This document shows positions 12,301-25,251 of a stretch of 64,000 bases of DNA, piece after piece. The notes below the pieces were generated by a model that was not told where the DNA came from, made no database searches, and worked only from the letters and a program-made list of their open reading frames with translations. The number at the start of each line of letters is the position of its first letter. Position 1 is the stretch's first letter. The DNA lies in the NCBI GenBank assembly GCA_030562195.1, contig JAUJPP010000002.1, positions 4,650,001 to 4,714,000 of the forward strand, read 5' to 3'. The stretch comes from Nipponacmea schrenckii (lineage: Eukaryota > Mollusca > Gastropoda > Lottiidae). The position numbers and the translations under genes were made by a program.

Positions 12301-13801
12301 TGAATCATTTTAACTGGATGTAGAACGATTAAACTAAAAAATAATTTCAGATCGCTGAAACTCATATCTTGTAGGTCGCCCAAATGCAACACATTAAACA
12401 GATTGTTTTACAGGGAAAATTCGCAATTTTCAAATGGCGATAAAAGCGGAAGTATATATCTTACAATAAAGCTTTATATATCATTGGATAGAACTTCTCG
12501 AGAGCTATCATATTTGTACAGGTCAAAAAAATTTGTCAAAGGTCAACGTCACAATATACGACTCTTCAAAGTTTTTAAAAATTTTAATCGTTAAAAAATC
12601 AAAATCAAAATCAAAATTCAAAAATCGGTTTCCATATATATTTCGGCAATCGGTTATAGATTCTATATACATCAAAATAACACAAATCGAATTATCCACC
12701 GAGACCCCCATTTCGATTTAAAGAAAAACACGCACAGTTAGTATAGAAAAAATTACAAAATTTTGAAATTTTTAAACGCACAATTTTTACTAAAATACCA
12801 AGTTTGATATATTTAAAGGGGAAAATGACATTAAGCGTAAAAAAGGGAATATGTAAGAAATTCTGTCCTATGTAAATTAGGTCACGTGATAGAGCTCTTT
12901 AAAGTTAAAATTCGTGATTTTCAATTGGCTGCAAAACCGGAAGTGAACACCGGACAACAAAAGTGAAGATACCTTTGGGTAGATATAATCAAGGGCAATA
13001 ACTTTTGTTCAGGTCACAAGGTCACCAAAGGTGAATATGGCAAAATATGACCTTTAAAAGTTTTGACTATTACTGAAAAATTTCAACCGGAAATAAAGGA
13101 AAAGCAAAATCGAAATTCAAAAATCCCTTCCCATACTTTTTTGCGCAATCGATTGTCGTTTGCAGAAACCCAAAAATTATGCAAATTTAATTTAAACCTG
13201 AGCCTGAATTTTTAGTTTTACAAAAGTTAGACATATCAAAATGGCGGCTGATCCGTTACTTCCGGTTCGGATTTTTCAAATTTAACATCATTAAATGAAC
13301 AATTCTAGCTTATTGCAAAAGAAATTTTTCAAATATTTTCAATATTCCGGAAGTGCAAATTTCAACTTTAAGAGCAAATAACATTAAAACCGGAAGTTGT
13401 ATCAAAATTTTGAAAATGTATTATAGTTCGCAATCAAAATGTATATATATCTGAAAACTTTCAGATCGATCGAAATAAAAATGTAGAAGTTGAAAAAACG
13501 CAAAAATTAAAATTAAAAAAGTCAGCGACAAAGTTCAAAAATTTGAAAGTTTGAAAGTGCTATCTTTTTAACAAAGAATAAAAGTAATAAACAAAAAAAA
13601 CACAATCCAAATTGATTAAAAACTAGCTTCGCTAATGAGAAAAAACCTAAAGTTTGACATAGCGTCGTACGTCATTTCCGGTTGGACAAAATGACGTGAA
13701 AATATATTCATATGATTTAGTTTCGCGACATTTGCGGAAGAAATGTTAACAGTTTGTACGTGGCACATGTAGTTTTGGCTGGGCACTCTGAGCAGAATTC
13801 G

Positions 13802-13832
<31 letters not shown>

Positions 13833-13931
13833 ATTTCGAAAACAAAGCAGTGCGTTCGATAGAACGCACTGCAAAAAAATAAAATAATCCGAACGATTAC
13901 AATACGTTTTCGCCAAAGTCGAAATACGTAA
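9387..13931 (-). mobile_element. Helitron/Helentron-like element B with tandem 2.2-kb units
   Basis: On the - strand the 5' end (about 13931) is the same sequence as the 5' end of element A. The 3' end is CTAG at 9387 with hairpin GCCGT-loop-ACGGC. It contains two 2.2-kb units (9387-11600 and 11601-13830). Subterminal inverted repeats are present: GCAGTGCGTTC near 9415 and its complement at 13862-13872, the latter inside a perfect 11-bp hairpin (13847-13872). The insertion as a whole (7145-13931) is absent from the homologous sites near 1730 and 42960. No coding sequence is seen. Confidence 0.7.
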
Positions 13932-14119
13932 TGAATACTTGATTGACTGTTTCAATACATTTGTAGGTATGTTCATCTTTTTTTTATTATCTATTTCTAA
14001 CGAATTGGGACATCTAATGCGATTTAACTGGTGAATCAAATATTGATTTTTACATGATTAGGAATAACTTAATGTAACAAAATCAAGAAAACAGTACAAT
14101 TCAATAAAATAAAACTTAC

Positions 14120-14410
14120 TAAGTGTAGTAAAGGTGATATAAGGTTGATCTGATGGTACAACTAGAGAAGGGTTTCTGTCAGTTTTAACAACAGTTTCAA
14201 CTCTTACGTTTGTATACTGTGTATTTGGTGTTAGTCCAGTAATTATTACTGTCCGTTTAGTTCTATCTATCTGGGTGTTTTCAATATTCGGCCCATTTCC
14301 TTTTATATTAAAACTCTGTATAGCATCTTTGACAGGAACTGACCAGTTTATAGTTACACTATTTGATGCTAAACCTCCTGTTGTAACACCTGTAGGCTTT
14401 AGTTCAGCAA
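14120..14410 (-). CDS. FN3 domain exon, proximal left-arm copy
   Basis: A 291-bp phase 1-1 exon encoding one FN3 domain, highly similar to 1920-2210 and 42480-42770 and with the same splice sites. Open frame, 97 residues. It lies between the EGF exons at 15207 and 6765 in transcript order. Confidence 0.85.
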
Positions 14411-15206
14411 CTACAATAAGAAAATATAGTATAACTTAGATTTATATAAGAGTGATTAGCAGGGGAAAGTTAGATATTGAATATTTTTCAGAATACTTAA
14501 ATATCTAATTTTAAAGTCATTAATAATTCATGTAAGGTGATAAAATACACCTTTTATCAGTAAGCAATGATTTTAGTGGTATAAAATCAATATATTATTA
14601 AACTTAAACTTAAACTAAACTAAACATAACAAAATTTAATCCAGTCTAGAGCAGATTTTACTCCAATTAAAATTTTAATAAAATATAGAAAGTAGGCTAA
14701 TCATCATTATAATTGTTATGACATGAAAAATTTGATCTTCATCAAACATTACTTTTCCAGCTACACAAATAATATTGTTTTGTCTGATTCTATCTAAACA
14801 CATCCAGTTGACATCACACTTATCAATTACATTATTTTCTTGTAACCAGAAGTCATCAAGATAATGAAAAATCTACCTACATGTATAATTATAATAATAT
14901 AGATAAGTGTTATTTCCCATTATTTTCTCATTAGATCATCAATAAAATAGACTGAACTTTTTAACAAATCAGGCTATTTATTTAAACCTAAATTGTATAT
15001 GAGTTTAAGTGTTGTAAAATTAGTGTATGTTTTTACAGTACAAAAGGGAGAAGTTTGAATCTTATTCAAGTCAGAAAATATTATCTTGATAGAATTGACC
15101 GTTTGAGGTGAATCTGTCTTACTTCAAGTAACATTATACCTGTTACAGATTAAATATTTCTCAATATTAACAAATTAATAATGATAATAATAAATATAAT
15201 ACTCAC

Positions 15207-15341
15207 CTGGTTTACACACAATGTTATTTGTATAGAAATTCTCATTACAGGTGCATGTTGATACGCCATTGTCTATATAACAACCACCATTTATAACTTG
15301 ACAAGAGTCTGTTGTGGTACAAGTATCACCATATCCCCCTT
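15207..15341 (-). CDS. EGF-like exon, proximal left-arm copy
   Basis: A 135-bp phase 1-1 exon starting EGGYGDTCTTTDSC and ending NNIVCKPG. It has six cysteines, donor GTGAGT and acceptor TTTTCAG. The open frame suggests the one-base loss in the right-arm homologue is recent or a consensus error. Confidence 0.85.
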
Positions 15342-17634
15342 CTGAAAATACATATAACAATTCATCATTAACAAATCTTACAAATTAAACAGTTAATGAA
15401 TCTATTTACTTGCAAAATATATTATTTCATTCACACCAAAGTTCATTTTTCCTTAAAAGATACAAATAAAGAAAAAAAAATTAATAATTACCCATTCCTT
15501 CCCCCCCCCCCCCAAAGAAGAAAAAAAAGCACGATTTCCCAATCAAGTTATGTCTTTATATTGCTAGTAAAAATATCAGTAAATAAAATTGTATCACTCA
15601 ATACAAACTGATTAAAAAAGGAAAAGCAAAATATATGTAAGTTAAATTTTTTTTATGTCAATGTGAATTCTGTGCCGTTTATATATAGGAGGCAAATGAC
15701 CTAAAATATAATGAATTAATTGAGTTTGAAGCCATATCTCAAACCTCAAAAATATGTCTGTTAATTGTGAAGTATCTTTTATATTACTCATAGAGAAGGA
15801 TGTCCAGTTGAATTAACCTGTTTTTTGGTTTGTGACCACTTGTATCCATATATGATGCAAATTACTTTTCGAGAGAAAAAGCAAAATTGTTTCGTTAATT
15901 TTACCACATGCTATACAATATTAGGCTAATACCTGAAGTGTTATCGTAACTGGGAAATAAAGCCAACATTTTAGAAAATGATTTTGTCATATATTGACAT
16001 ATTGATATATTGAAATATTTTGTCTTTGTCATTCGATTTTTAATGCCCTTTAATTATGTTATGCTGTATTTTTGTCTCTTGGAATTATGGATAATACGAC
16101 TTCTGAGATGGTAGATAGCATTTATTACTTCAAAATTGGAAGTTGTCTTTTGTACAAGACCACTCGGGTAGTTAAAGTTATGTCAAGGTTACTTACTTAT
16201 TATGATTATGATAACAAGTCAATTTTGACACAAGAAACATTTTAGAAAATGATTTTGGTATATCATTTTGAAATAATTTGTCTTTGTCGCGAATTTTGTA
16301 ATGTTTAATGTCCCTCAATCATATAATGCTGTATTTGTTGCCTCTGGGAATTATGGATATTACGACTACTGAAATGGTAGATAGCATTTATTACTTAAAT
16401 ATCGGAAGTCGTCTTTGTACCGGAGAACTCGGGTAGCTAAAATTATTGGAGGAAAATACACATTGATCTGATCTGCATGGGACTAAAAGAATAAGGACTT
16501 CAAAATAAGAGAAAAAAATGAACAAAAAACCAACCATCTTTATTCTCTATATAACTACCGGTAAGAAAAGATAAGATTTATTAAACATAAATTTGCTGCT
16601 TACATCACAGGTCTTCTAAAAAAAAACTTTGACTTAAAGAGATAGGTTTGCCATTCATTTGACCAATCATACCTTCCATAGTCTCAGAAACAATATATTT
16701 GTTGCCAGAAGAACTATATTAGTTTGTTTTTTTTTTCTTCGATTTTCATCTGTAGAAGAATCTTTTATTTGCACGGTCTAGTACACAGACTTGAATTGTT
16801 GTCAAATCAAAACGACAAGAAGCTTTGGATAATATGGATAATTATGGATAATACGACTTCTGAGAGGGTAGATAGCATTTGTTATTTCAAAATCGGAAGT
16901 CGTCTCTTGTACCGGAGACCTCGGGTAGTTAAAGCTATTGGACGAAAACACACATTGATTTGATCTGCATGGGGACTAAAGAAAAAAAATTAAAAACAAA
17001 ATTTGTTGACTTTCACTTAAGAAATATAGGTTTGCCAATTGACTAATCGTACCTTCCATAATCAGTATTAGTGTAATGGCAACGCCATGCTGTGCACAAT
17101 GGGCACATTTTGCCAGAAGAACTATATTAGTTTGGTTTTTTTTCTTGATTTTCATCTGTAGAGGAATCTTTTATTTGCACGGTCTGTAGTACACAGACTT
17201 GAATTGTTGTCAAATCAAAACGACAAGAAGCTTTTCCTATACCAATATCTCTGACTCGAATCACTGACAATTTAAAAACGGGTTGAAAATTTGAAGGTAT
17301 TATCTCGACCTGTGATAGGATTAAGTCCTGGATCCTCAGCTTTACAAACAAGTTTCTATCTCACTCAATCACCGCGGCTCCTGATTATTGAATGAATAAT
17401 GAACACCATTAATACTCATAACATTCTTGATGTCAAATTTGATAAGTAGATTGAACACTGGAGTATAACATTTTTCAAGAACTATCCTATAGACTAGACT
17501 ATAGTCCGTAAGAAATTCTAGTTTATAAGCATCAATTATGATTTCAACAAACAAGTATTCTACAAAGAATCAAAAGAAAATTCTATAAATAGCTAATTTT
17601 AGACTACACTATATCTATCTTGATATTAACTTAC

Positions 17635-17772
17635 TCTGAAGACAATTTTTATTACCATCATGATATCGAGTATTATCACAACCACATTTACTATTAACAC
17701 CAGTATCAGGTAAACATGTCATGTTACCAAGACAGCCAGTGATACTGTTACATATTCCATTAAACCCTCGTT
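17635..17772 (-). CDS. EGF-like exon of the amplified cluster
   Basis: A 138-bp phase 1-1 exon encoding ERGFNGICNSITGCLGNMTC followed by LPDTGVNSKCGCDN and ending NKNCLQS: six cysteines, open frame. Acceptor TATATATTAG, donor GTAAGTT. It is one of several similar left-arm EGF exons; the right arm keeps only two of this subtype. Confidence 0.75.
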
Positions 17773-18970
17773 CTAATATATAGAGTATATATACAAGCCA
17801 CTTTGAACCAATAAACATTTTAGAAAATGATTTTGGCATATCATTTTGAAATATTTTGTCTTTGTCATCCGATTTTTAACGCCCTTTAATTATATAATGC
17901 TGTATTTGTTGCCTCTGGGAATTATGGATAATACGACTTCTAGGATGGTAGATAGCATTTGTTACTTCAAAATCGGAAGTTGTCTTTGTACCGGAGAACT
18001 CGGGTAGCTAAAATTATTGTAGGAAAATACACATTGATCTGATCTGCATGGGACTAAAAAAATAAGGACTTAAAAATATAAAAAAAAATGAACAAAAAAA
18101 AAAGTATTTTAATTCTATATCTAACTACCGGTAAGAAAAAAAATAAAAAAAAATTTTCTGCTAACATCACAGGTCTTCTAAAAAAACTTTGACTTAAAAA
18201 TAAGAAATAAATGAACAATAAAACCAAAGTATTTTAATTCTATATTTTACAACCGATAAGAAAAAAAAATCAGATTTATAAATATTAATTTGCTTCTTAC
18301 ATCACAGGTCTTCTAAAAAAAACTTTGACTTAAAGGGATAGTTTTGCCATTCATTTGACCAATCATACCTTCCATAGACTCAGAGACAAGAAATTTGTAG
18401 CTAAGATAATCAGTAATAGTGTAATAGCAGCACCATGCAGTATACAATGGGGACATTTTGCCAGGAGAGCTACATTTGACTACTTTTTGCTTTGATTTTC
18501 ATCTGTAGAAGAAATCTTTTATGTGCACGGCCTGAAGGAGACTTGAATTATTGTGGAATCAAAACGACAAGAACCGTTTCCTATGCCAATCACTCTGACT
18601 CGAATCACTGACAATTTAAAAAAAGGGTAGAAAAATATGAAGGTATTATCTCGACCTGTGATATGCTTTAGTCCTGGATCCTCAACTTTACAAAAAAATT
18701 TAAATCTCACTGAGTCACCGAGCCTCCTGATTATTGAATGAATGATGGACACCATTTAAGTATTTAAGTATAGCATTTTACAAATAGACTAAATAGATTG
18801 AAAACTTAAGGAGACATTTTCAAGAACTATCCATCCTAATCCTGAAAGATATTCTGGTTTATAAGCATCTATTATGATTTCCACAAACAAGTATTCTACA
18901 AAGAAACAAAAGAAAATCCTATGAATAGCTAATATTAGACTACACTATATTTATTTTGATATTAACTTAC

Positions 18971-19093
18971 TCTGAATACAATTATTATTACCATCATAAT
19001 AATAAGTATTATCACAACCACATGTATCAGATAAACATGTCAAGTTACCAAGACAGCCAGTGATACTGTTACATATTCCATTAAACCCTGGTT
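18971..19093 (-). CDS. EGF-like exon of the amplified cluster
   Basis: A 123-bp phase 1-1 exon encoding EPGFNGICNSITGCLGNLTC, then LSDTCGCDN, ending NNCIQS. Frame and cysteine pattern are intact. It is five codons shorter than 17635-17772 because a Gly/Asn-rich segment is missing. Confidence 0.75.
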
Positions 19094-19913
19094 CTAATAT
19101 ATAAAGTATATGAGTACAAGCCACTTTGAACCAATAAACATTTTAGAAAATGACTTTGGCATATCATGTTGATATATTTTTTTTGTCACACAATTTTTAA
19201 TGCCCTTTAATTATATAATGCTGTATTTGTTGCCTCTGGAAATTATGGATAATGCGACTTCTGAACTGGTAGATAGTATTTGTTATTTCAAAATCGGAAG
19301 TCGTCTTTTATACCGGGGAATTTGGTTTGCTAAAATTATGTCGAATTATTGTACGAAAATACTCATTGAACTAATAGGCATAGGGACTAAAAAAAATAAG
19401 AAATAAATGAACAATAAAACCAAAGCATTTTCATTCTATATCTAACTACCGGTCTTTTTAAAAAACTTTGACTTATAGGAATAGATTTGCCATTCATTTG
19501 TAGGAGACTTGAATTATTGCGGAATCAGAACGACATAAAGCTTTTCCTATGCCAATCCTTCTGACCATTTAAAAACGGGGTAGAAAAATTTATAGAGTAT
19601 TATTATCTCGACCTGTGATAGGATTTAGTCCTGGATCCTCAGCTTTATAAACAAGTTTATATCTCACTGAATCACCGCGGCTCCTGATTCTTGAATGAAT
19701 AATGAACTCATAACATTCTTGATGTCAAATTTGATAAGTAGATTGAACACTAGAGTACAACACTGTTCAAGAACTATCCTAAGCCTGAAAGATATTCTGG
19801 TTTATAAGCTTCTATTATGATTTCAACAAACAAGTATTCTACAAAGAATCAAAAGAATATTCTATAAATAGCCAATTTTAGACTACACTATATTTATCCT
19901 GATATTAACTTAC

Positions 19914-20025
19914 TCTGAATACAATTATTATTACCATCATGATATTGAGTATTATTACAGAGATAAACATGTCAAGTTACCAAGACATCCAGTGGTATTG
20001 TTACATATTTCATTAAACCCTGGTT
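19914..20025 (-). pseudogene. Broken EGF-like exon
   Basis: Homologous to the neighbouring EGF exons, but only 112 bp (not a multiple of 3). The segment encoding the CGC motif is deleted, giving a stop shortly after TCLS. Splice sites remain. It would disrupt the frame if included. Confidence 0.7.
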
Positions 20026-20170
20026 CTAATATATAAAGTATATATGAGTACAAGCCACTTTTGATCCAAGAAACATTTTAGAAAGGAATTTTGGCATATC
20101 ATATTGAAATAATTTGTCATTGTCAATAAAATTTAATTTTTAATGCACTTCAATTATATTATCAACTTAC

Positions 20171-20296
20171 TCTGAAGATAATTATTATTACCATCATGAT
20201 AATGATTATTATCACAACCACATGTACCATTAGGTAAACATGTTAAGTTACCAAGACATCCAGTGGTACTGGTACATATTTCATTAAACCCTGGTT
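20171..20296 (-). CDS. EGF-like exon of the amplified cluster
   Basis: A 126-bp phase 1-1 exon starting EPGFNEICTSTTGCLGNLTC and containing GTCGCDN. The last cysteine is replaced (ending NNYLQS), so one disulfide may be lost. The frame is open and the GTAAGTTG donor intact. Confidence 0.7.
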
Positions 20297-21225
20297 CTTA
20301 TATATAAAGTATATATGAGTACAAGCCACTTTTGACCCAAGAAAACATTTTAGAAAAAGAATTTTGGCATATCATATTGAAATAATTTGTCTTTGTCAAT
20401 CAAATTTAATTTTTAATGCACTTCAATTATATTATGCTGTATTTATTGCCTCCGGTAATTATGGATAATACGACTTCTGAGAGGGTAGATAGCATTTGTT
20501 ATTTCAAAATCGGAAGTCGTCTCTTGTACCGGAGACCTCGGGTAGTTAAAGCTATTGGACGAAAACACACATTGATTTGATCTGCATGGGGACTAAAGAA
20601 AAAAAATTAAAAACAAAATTTGTTGACTTTCACTTAAGAAATATAGGTTTGCCATTTGACTACTCGTACCTTCCATAATCAGTATTAGTGTAATGGCAAC
20701 GCCACAATGGGCACATTTTGCCAGAAGAACTATATTAGTTTGGTTTTTTTTCTTGATTTTCATCTGTAGAGGAATCTTTTATTTGCACGGTCTGTAGTAC
20801 ACAGACTTGAATTGTTGTCAAATCAAAACGACAAGAAGCTTTTCCTATACCAATATCTCTGACTCGAATCACTGACAATTTAAAAACGGGTTGAAAATTT
20901 GAAGGTATTATCTCGACCTGTGATAGGATTAAGTCCTGGATCCTCAGCTTTACAAACAAGTTTCTATCTCACTCAATCACCGCGGCTCCTGATTATTGAA
21001 TGAATAATGAACACCATTAATACTCATAACATTCTTGATGTCAAATTTGATAAGTAGATTGAAAACTGGAGTATAACATTTTTCAAGAACTATCCTAAGT
21101 CTGGAAGATATTCTAGTTTATAAGCATCAGTTATTTATTTCAACAAACAAGTGTTCTACAAAGAATCAAAAGATAATTCTATAAATAGCTAATTTTAGAC
21201 TATATTTATCTTTATATTAACTTAC

Positions 21226-21390
21226 GTTGAAGATAATTATTATTACCATCATGATAATGATTATTATTATTACCACTATGATATTGAGTATTATCACAAC
21301 TACAATTACCATTACCACCAGTATCAGATAAACATTTCATGTTAGCAAGACATTCAGTGGTACTGTTACATGTTCCATTAAATCCTGGTT
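21226..21390 (-). CDS. EGF-like exon with Asn/His-rich insert
   Basis: A 165-bp phase 1-1 exon, the homologue of 39400-39564. It keeps the central cysteine (MKCLSDTGG) that the right copy has lost. The 3' half is expanded by imperfect AAT/CAT trinucleotide repeats. Acceptor TTATTAG; the donor is preceded by CAAC rather than CAGA. Confidence 0.7.
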
Positions 21391-22299
21391 CTAATAAATT
21401 AATACATAGATATATGAGATGATGACTCGCAAAAAATATGAAACAATTTAGATTATATAAAATTTTATATGTTATGAGATATTGAAATTTACCATTGTGC
21501 TTTTCACTTTCCTTAAGTTTATAATCAAATATATATTAATACTTCATCTACAGCTTTATATTTCTTATCTATAAAAATAACCCACGAGAAGAATTCATAT
21601 TTATTGACATATACAGTGCCATTATATATGAAGATATTAGGAATTCCTGCTAAATGATCGTATCCACAAATTTTTAAAGAATTATGTGGTCAAATATTGT
21701 CTTCACATTTCATGATGTTAACCTTGGCGTACAACTCTCAACTAATTTAACTACTGTGATGTTAAAAAGCATTTCAAAATATAAACTATGAATTAGTATT
21801 TCTAATTCAATATGATAACTATCAACTTATATCTAGATATAGAAACGATAATAATTTTTAAGGAAATGCGATACAGATCCAAAATCTTACGAGTTTATGT
21901 TCTTAATTCAATTAAAATATGTAGCAGTACAAGAAATGTAAGATATCTGGATAAGAATATCATATAACATTGTATCACAAGGTGTTTCTGTGGTTTAAAC
22001 AATCTATCTTAAAAAAAACATTATGTGTAAATGTTTGAATACAAGAATTTATAAAGAAATCTTATTAAAAGTTTATCTATTATAATATTCTTAGTATGAA
22101 ATATATATATATATGTGTATAAGAAATATGGTGGAGGGATGGAAGGGAAGAAAGCCAGGTATAATATTACACATATAAACATATTTTTTGTAAAATCTGC
22201 ATGTTAATGTTTGTGTAATTGTAAGGTTTTGTGACTATCATTAAAAAGTTTCTATAATAATTGTAGATGAGCTGCTCTATTTGTGAGGGTTAATAAGCC
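21391..22299. other. Intronic sequence, no feature seen
   Basis: Matches 38690-39399 of the right arm in inverse orientation. Contains an AT microsatellite near 22100. No exon, RNA gene or transposon end is recognised. Confidence 0.6.
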
Positions 22300-22303
22300 T
22301 TAA

Positions 22304-22772
22304 AGGGGCACAGGCTTGATTTGTTTCGGACAATCATCCGACAGCCTCAAACACATGAAATCTTTTGTTTAGCTAATCAGGCATAGTCTACAGGGCTTAC
22401 CTTTGAAATTTGAGCCTTCAAATCCATGGGTATACATATTTATCCGTGTTTGAAAATCATAATGTCTTAAGATATTATGAACGTCCCGCCATATTGGAAA
22501 ATCAACGAGTTATAAATAGACTACTGCGCAGGCCCACACTGATAAAACAAAAAGAAAGTACATGTAATAACAATTGTAGATTTTGTCAACAGGACACACA
22601 ATTTTCAGACTCTGAAGACCAGCCGCGTACAGCACGGAAAAAAATAAAAAGTGAAATTTTTGAGGTATATTTCAAGGTATTTTGCGATTTTCTTAGAGCT
22701 TGAGTATTTCTGAGGACTGTTTAAATATAACAAAGGCCCAAAACGACCCCTAAAAATCAAGATTGTGCCCCT
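22304..22772. mobile_element. TTAA-flanked MITE
   Basis: The termini AGGGGCACAGGCTTGAT and, on the other strand, AGGGGCACAATCTTGAT form about 17-bp inverted repeats. They are flanked by TTAA at 22300-22303 and 22773-22776, the target duplication of piggyBac- and Kolobok-type elements. Length 469 bp. It is absent from the right arm. The 97-residue open frame inside has no recognisable domain. Confidence 0.75.
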
Positions 22773-22818
22773 TTAAAATTTGCCTCAAAGCAATTATATC
22801 AATGACAAGACAACTTAC

Positions 22819-22949
22819 TCTGAAGACAATTATTATTACCATCATGATAATGAGTATTTTCACAACCACATTTACCATTACCATAGGTAAACATTTTAAG
22901 CTACCAAGACATCCAGTGATACTGTTACATGTTTCTTCAAATACTGGTT
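22819..22949 (-). pseudogene. Frameshifted EGF-like exon (unit 1)
   Basis: 131 bp where a multiple of 3 is expected. The start EPVFEETCNSITGCLGSLKC is in frame, then the frame is lost after LP so that the CGC motif is read out of frame. Splice sites are intact. The same lesion is in 24613-24743, so it predates the tandem duplication. Confidence 0.75.
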
Positions 22950-23456
22950 CTAATACATAGATACATTCTAGTTATTCATATCATATGAGATGATGGTTTA
23001 CATTGTAATATGTCAATATGTCTTTAGTGAAAGAAATATGAGACATGAAAAAAATAATTAGAACAAAAAAATTTTTAAATGTTATAAGATATGGGAATTT
23101 ACTACTGTGCTTTTCACTTTCCTTATGTTTATAATCAAATAAATTTAAATAATTTATCTACAGCTTTATATATATATGTGTATGGTGGAAGGAGGAATGG
23201 GTGAGAAGGAATAATATTACACATATAAACATATTTTGTGTAAAATCGACAAGTTATTGTTTGTGTTATTGTAAGGTAATTGGTAGATATCATCTACAAT
23301 AATATATAAATTCATTTTTTCAATTTTCCAATCTGAATATTGGTTGAAGGTTTCTATAATAATTGTTGATGAGATCTTCTATATTTGCCTTTTTGTGGGT
23401 GTTAAAAACATTTAAATTTGCCTCAAAGCAATCCTATCAATGACAAGATAACTTAC

Positions 23457-23575
23457 TCTAAAAACATTCATTACCATCATGATAATCAGTATTATCACAA
23501 CCAATGTAACATATAGACATGTCAAGTTACCAAGACATCCAGTGGTAATGTTACATGTTTCTTCAAATCCTGGTT
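23457..23575 (-). pseudogene. Frameshifted EGF-like exon (unit 1)
   Basis: 119 bp. The start EPGFEETCNITTGCLGNLTC is in frame; a short deletion before the CGC motif shifts the frame after YVT. The sister exon 25252-25371 is intact, so this lesion followed the tandem duplication. Confidence 0.75.
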
Positions 23576-24180
23576 CTAATAAATTAATACAAAGATACAA
23601 TCTAGTCGTCATATCAAACAAACAGTTTTCATCTAATTTCTGAATCCTGAATCCAATAATTTAGTTATTATTTCATTTTATTCCATTTTCTTATTGACGA
23701 AGCTGCTTAATTTATAAAGAGGTATTCTATACTCTTTCATTAAAAATAATTAAATTTAACAGATATTCAATAACCTCATATTGCTTACTATATGTGGTAA
23801 GGTTTTGAGTTGAAATTAGCAGATAAGATTTTTGAATTGTAAACAAAACATTATGTATTTATCCAATTACATGTGGTCAGATTAGGTTTATGTGACGAAA
23901 AAATTTAATATCTTCGGTCCATCGGGTTTTTTATTTGACATGGAACAAAAAGAAAATTAATTTATTTTTAGGAAATGGTGTATACAAACCAAATTTATCT
24001 AAATAAACTAAACAGAAAGAAAAGAAACAGACTCATTAGTATAAAAAACTAATAATGTTATCACATAAACCTTTCAATTCGACAATTTATTAAGAAATAT
24101 ATATTAATGTCCTGTTGATTATAGTTTCGGCTAAAATCATTCCTAAGAAACACTGAAAGTAATTCTTTGATCACTTTTTA

Positions 24181-24566
24181 TCTACAGGGCTTACCTTTGA
24201 AATTTGAGCCTTCAAATCCATGGGTATACATATTTATCCGTGTTTGAAAATCATAATGTCTTAAGATATTATGAACGTCCCGCCATATTGGAAAATCAAC
24301 GAGTTATAAATAGACTACTGCGCAGGCCCACACTGATAAAACAAAAAGAAAGTACATGTAATAACAATTGTAGATTTTGTCAACAGGACACACAATTTTC
24401 AGACTCTGAAGACCAGCCGCGTACAGCACGGAAAAAAAAAAAAAGTGAAATTTTTGAGGTATATTTCAAGGTATTTTGCGATTTTCTTAGAGCTTGAGTA
24501 TTTCTGAGGACTGTTTAAATATAACAAAGGCCCAAAACGACCCCTAAAAATCAAGATTGTGCCCCT
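24181..24566. mobile_element. Left-truncated copy of the TTAA MITE
   Basis: Keeps the right terminus (ending before TTAA at 24567-24570) but lacks about 83 bp at the left, because the tandem duplication began inside the MITE. This is a duplication by-product, not a second insertion. Confidence 0.8.
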
Positions 24567-24612
24567 TTAAGAATTGCCTCAAAGCAATTATATCAATGAC
24601 AAGACAACTTAC

Positions 24613-24743
24613 TCTGAAGACAATTATTATTACCATCATGATAATGAGTATTTTCACAACCACATTTACCATTACCATAGGTAAACATTTTAAGCTACCA
24701 AGACATCCAGTGATACTGTTACATGTTTCTTCAAATACTGGTT
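24613..24743 (-). pseudogene. Frameshifted EGF-like exon (unit 2)
   Basis: A near-identical copy of 22819-22949, with the same one-base frame loss and the same splice sites. Confidence 0.75.
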
Positions 24744-25251
24744 CTAATACATAGATACATTCTAGTTATTCATATCATATGAGATGATGGTTTACATTGT
24801 AATATGTCAATATGTCTTTAGTGAAAGAAATATGAGACATGAAAAAAATAATTAGAACAAAAAAATTTTTAAATGTTATAAGATATGGGAATTTACTACT
24901 GTGCTTTTCACTTTCCTTATGTTTATAATCAAATAAATTTAAATAATTTATCTACAGCTTTATATATATATGTGTATGGTGGAAGGAGGAATGGGTGAGA
25001 AGGAATAATATTACACATATAAACATATTTTGTGTAAAATCGACAAGTTATTGTTTGTGTTATTGTAAGGTAATTGGTGGATATCATCTACAATAATATA
25101 TAAATTCATTTTTTCAATTTTCCAATCTGAATATTGGTTGAAGGTTTCTATAATAATTGTTGATGAGATCTTCTATATTTGCCTTTTTTGTGGGGGTTAA
25201 AAGCATTTAAATTTGCCTCAAAGCAATCCTATCAATGACAAGATAAATTAC

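Larger units (their letters stand above)
16000..20610. repeat. Interspersed intronic repeat, amplified with EGF exons
   Basis: A block of about 250 bp recurs at roughly 15970-16260, 16260-16480, 16830-16980, 17815-18060, 19140-19390 and 20340-20600, and also at 4790-5250 and, inverted, 40250-40750. It runs from TTTAGAAAATGATTTTG to a GTACCGGAGA-CTCGGGTAG-type segment. The blocks alternate with EGF exons, so the likely cause is repeated tandem duplication of one exon plus its intron. Open frames in it differ between copies and are not conserved as protein. Confidence 0.65.

Noticed and set aside
22410..22703. 97-residue frame, repeated at 24204-24497
   Set aside because: It lies inside the TTAA MITE and its second copy comes from the tandem duplication. 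No domain is recognised.
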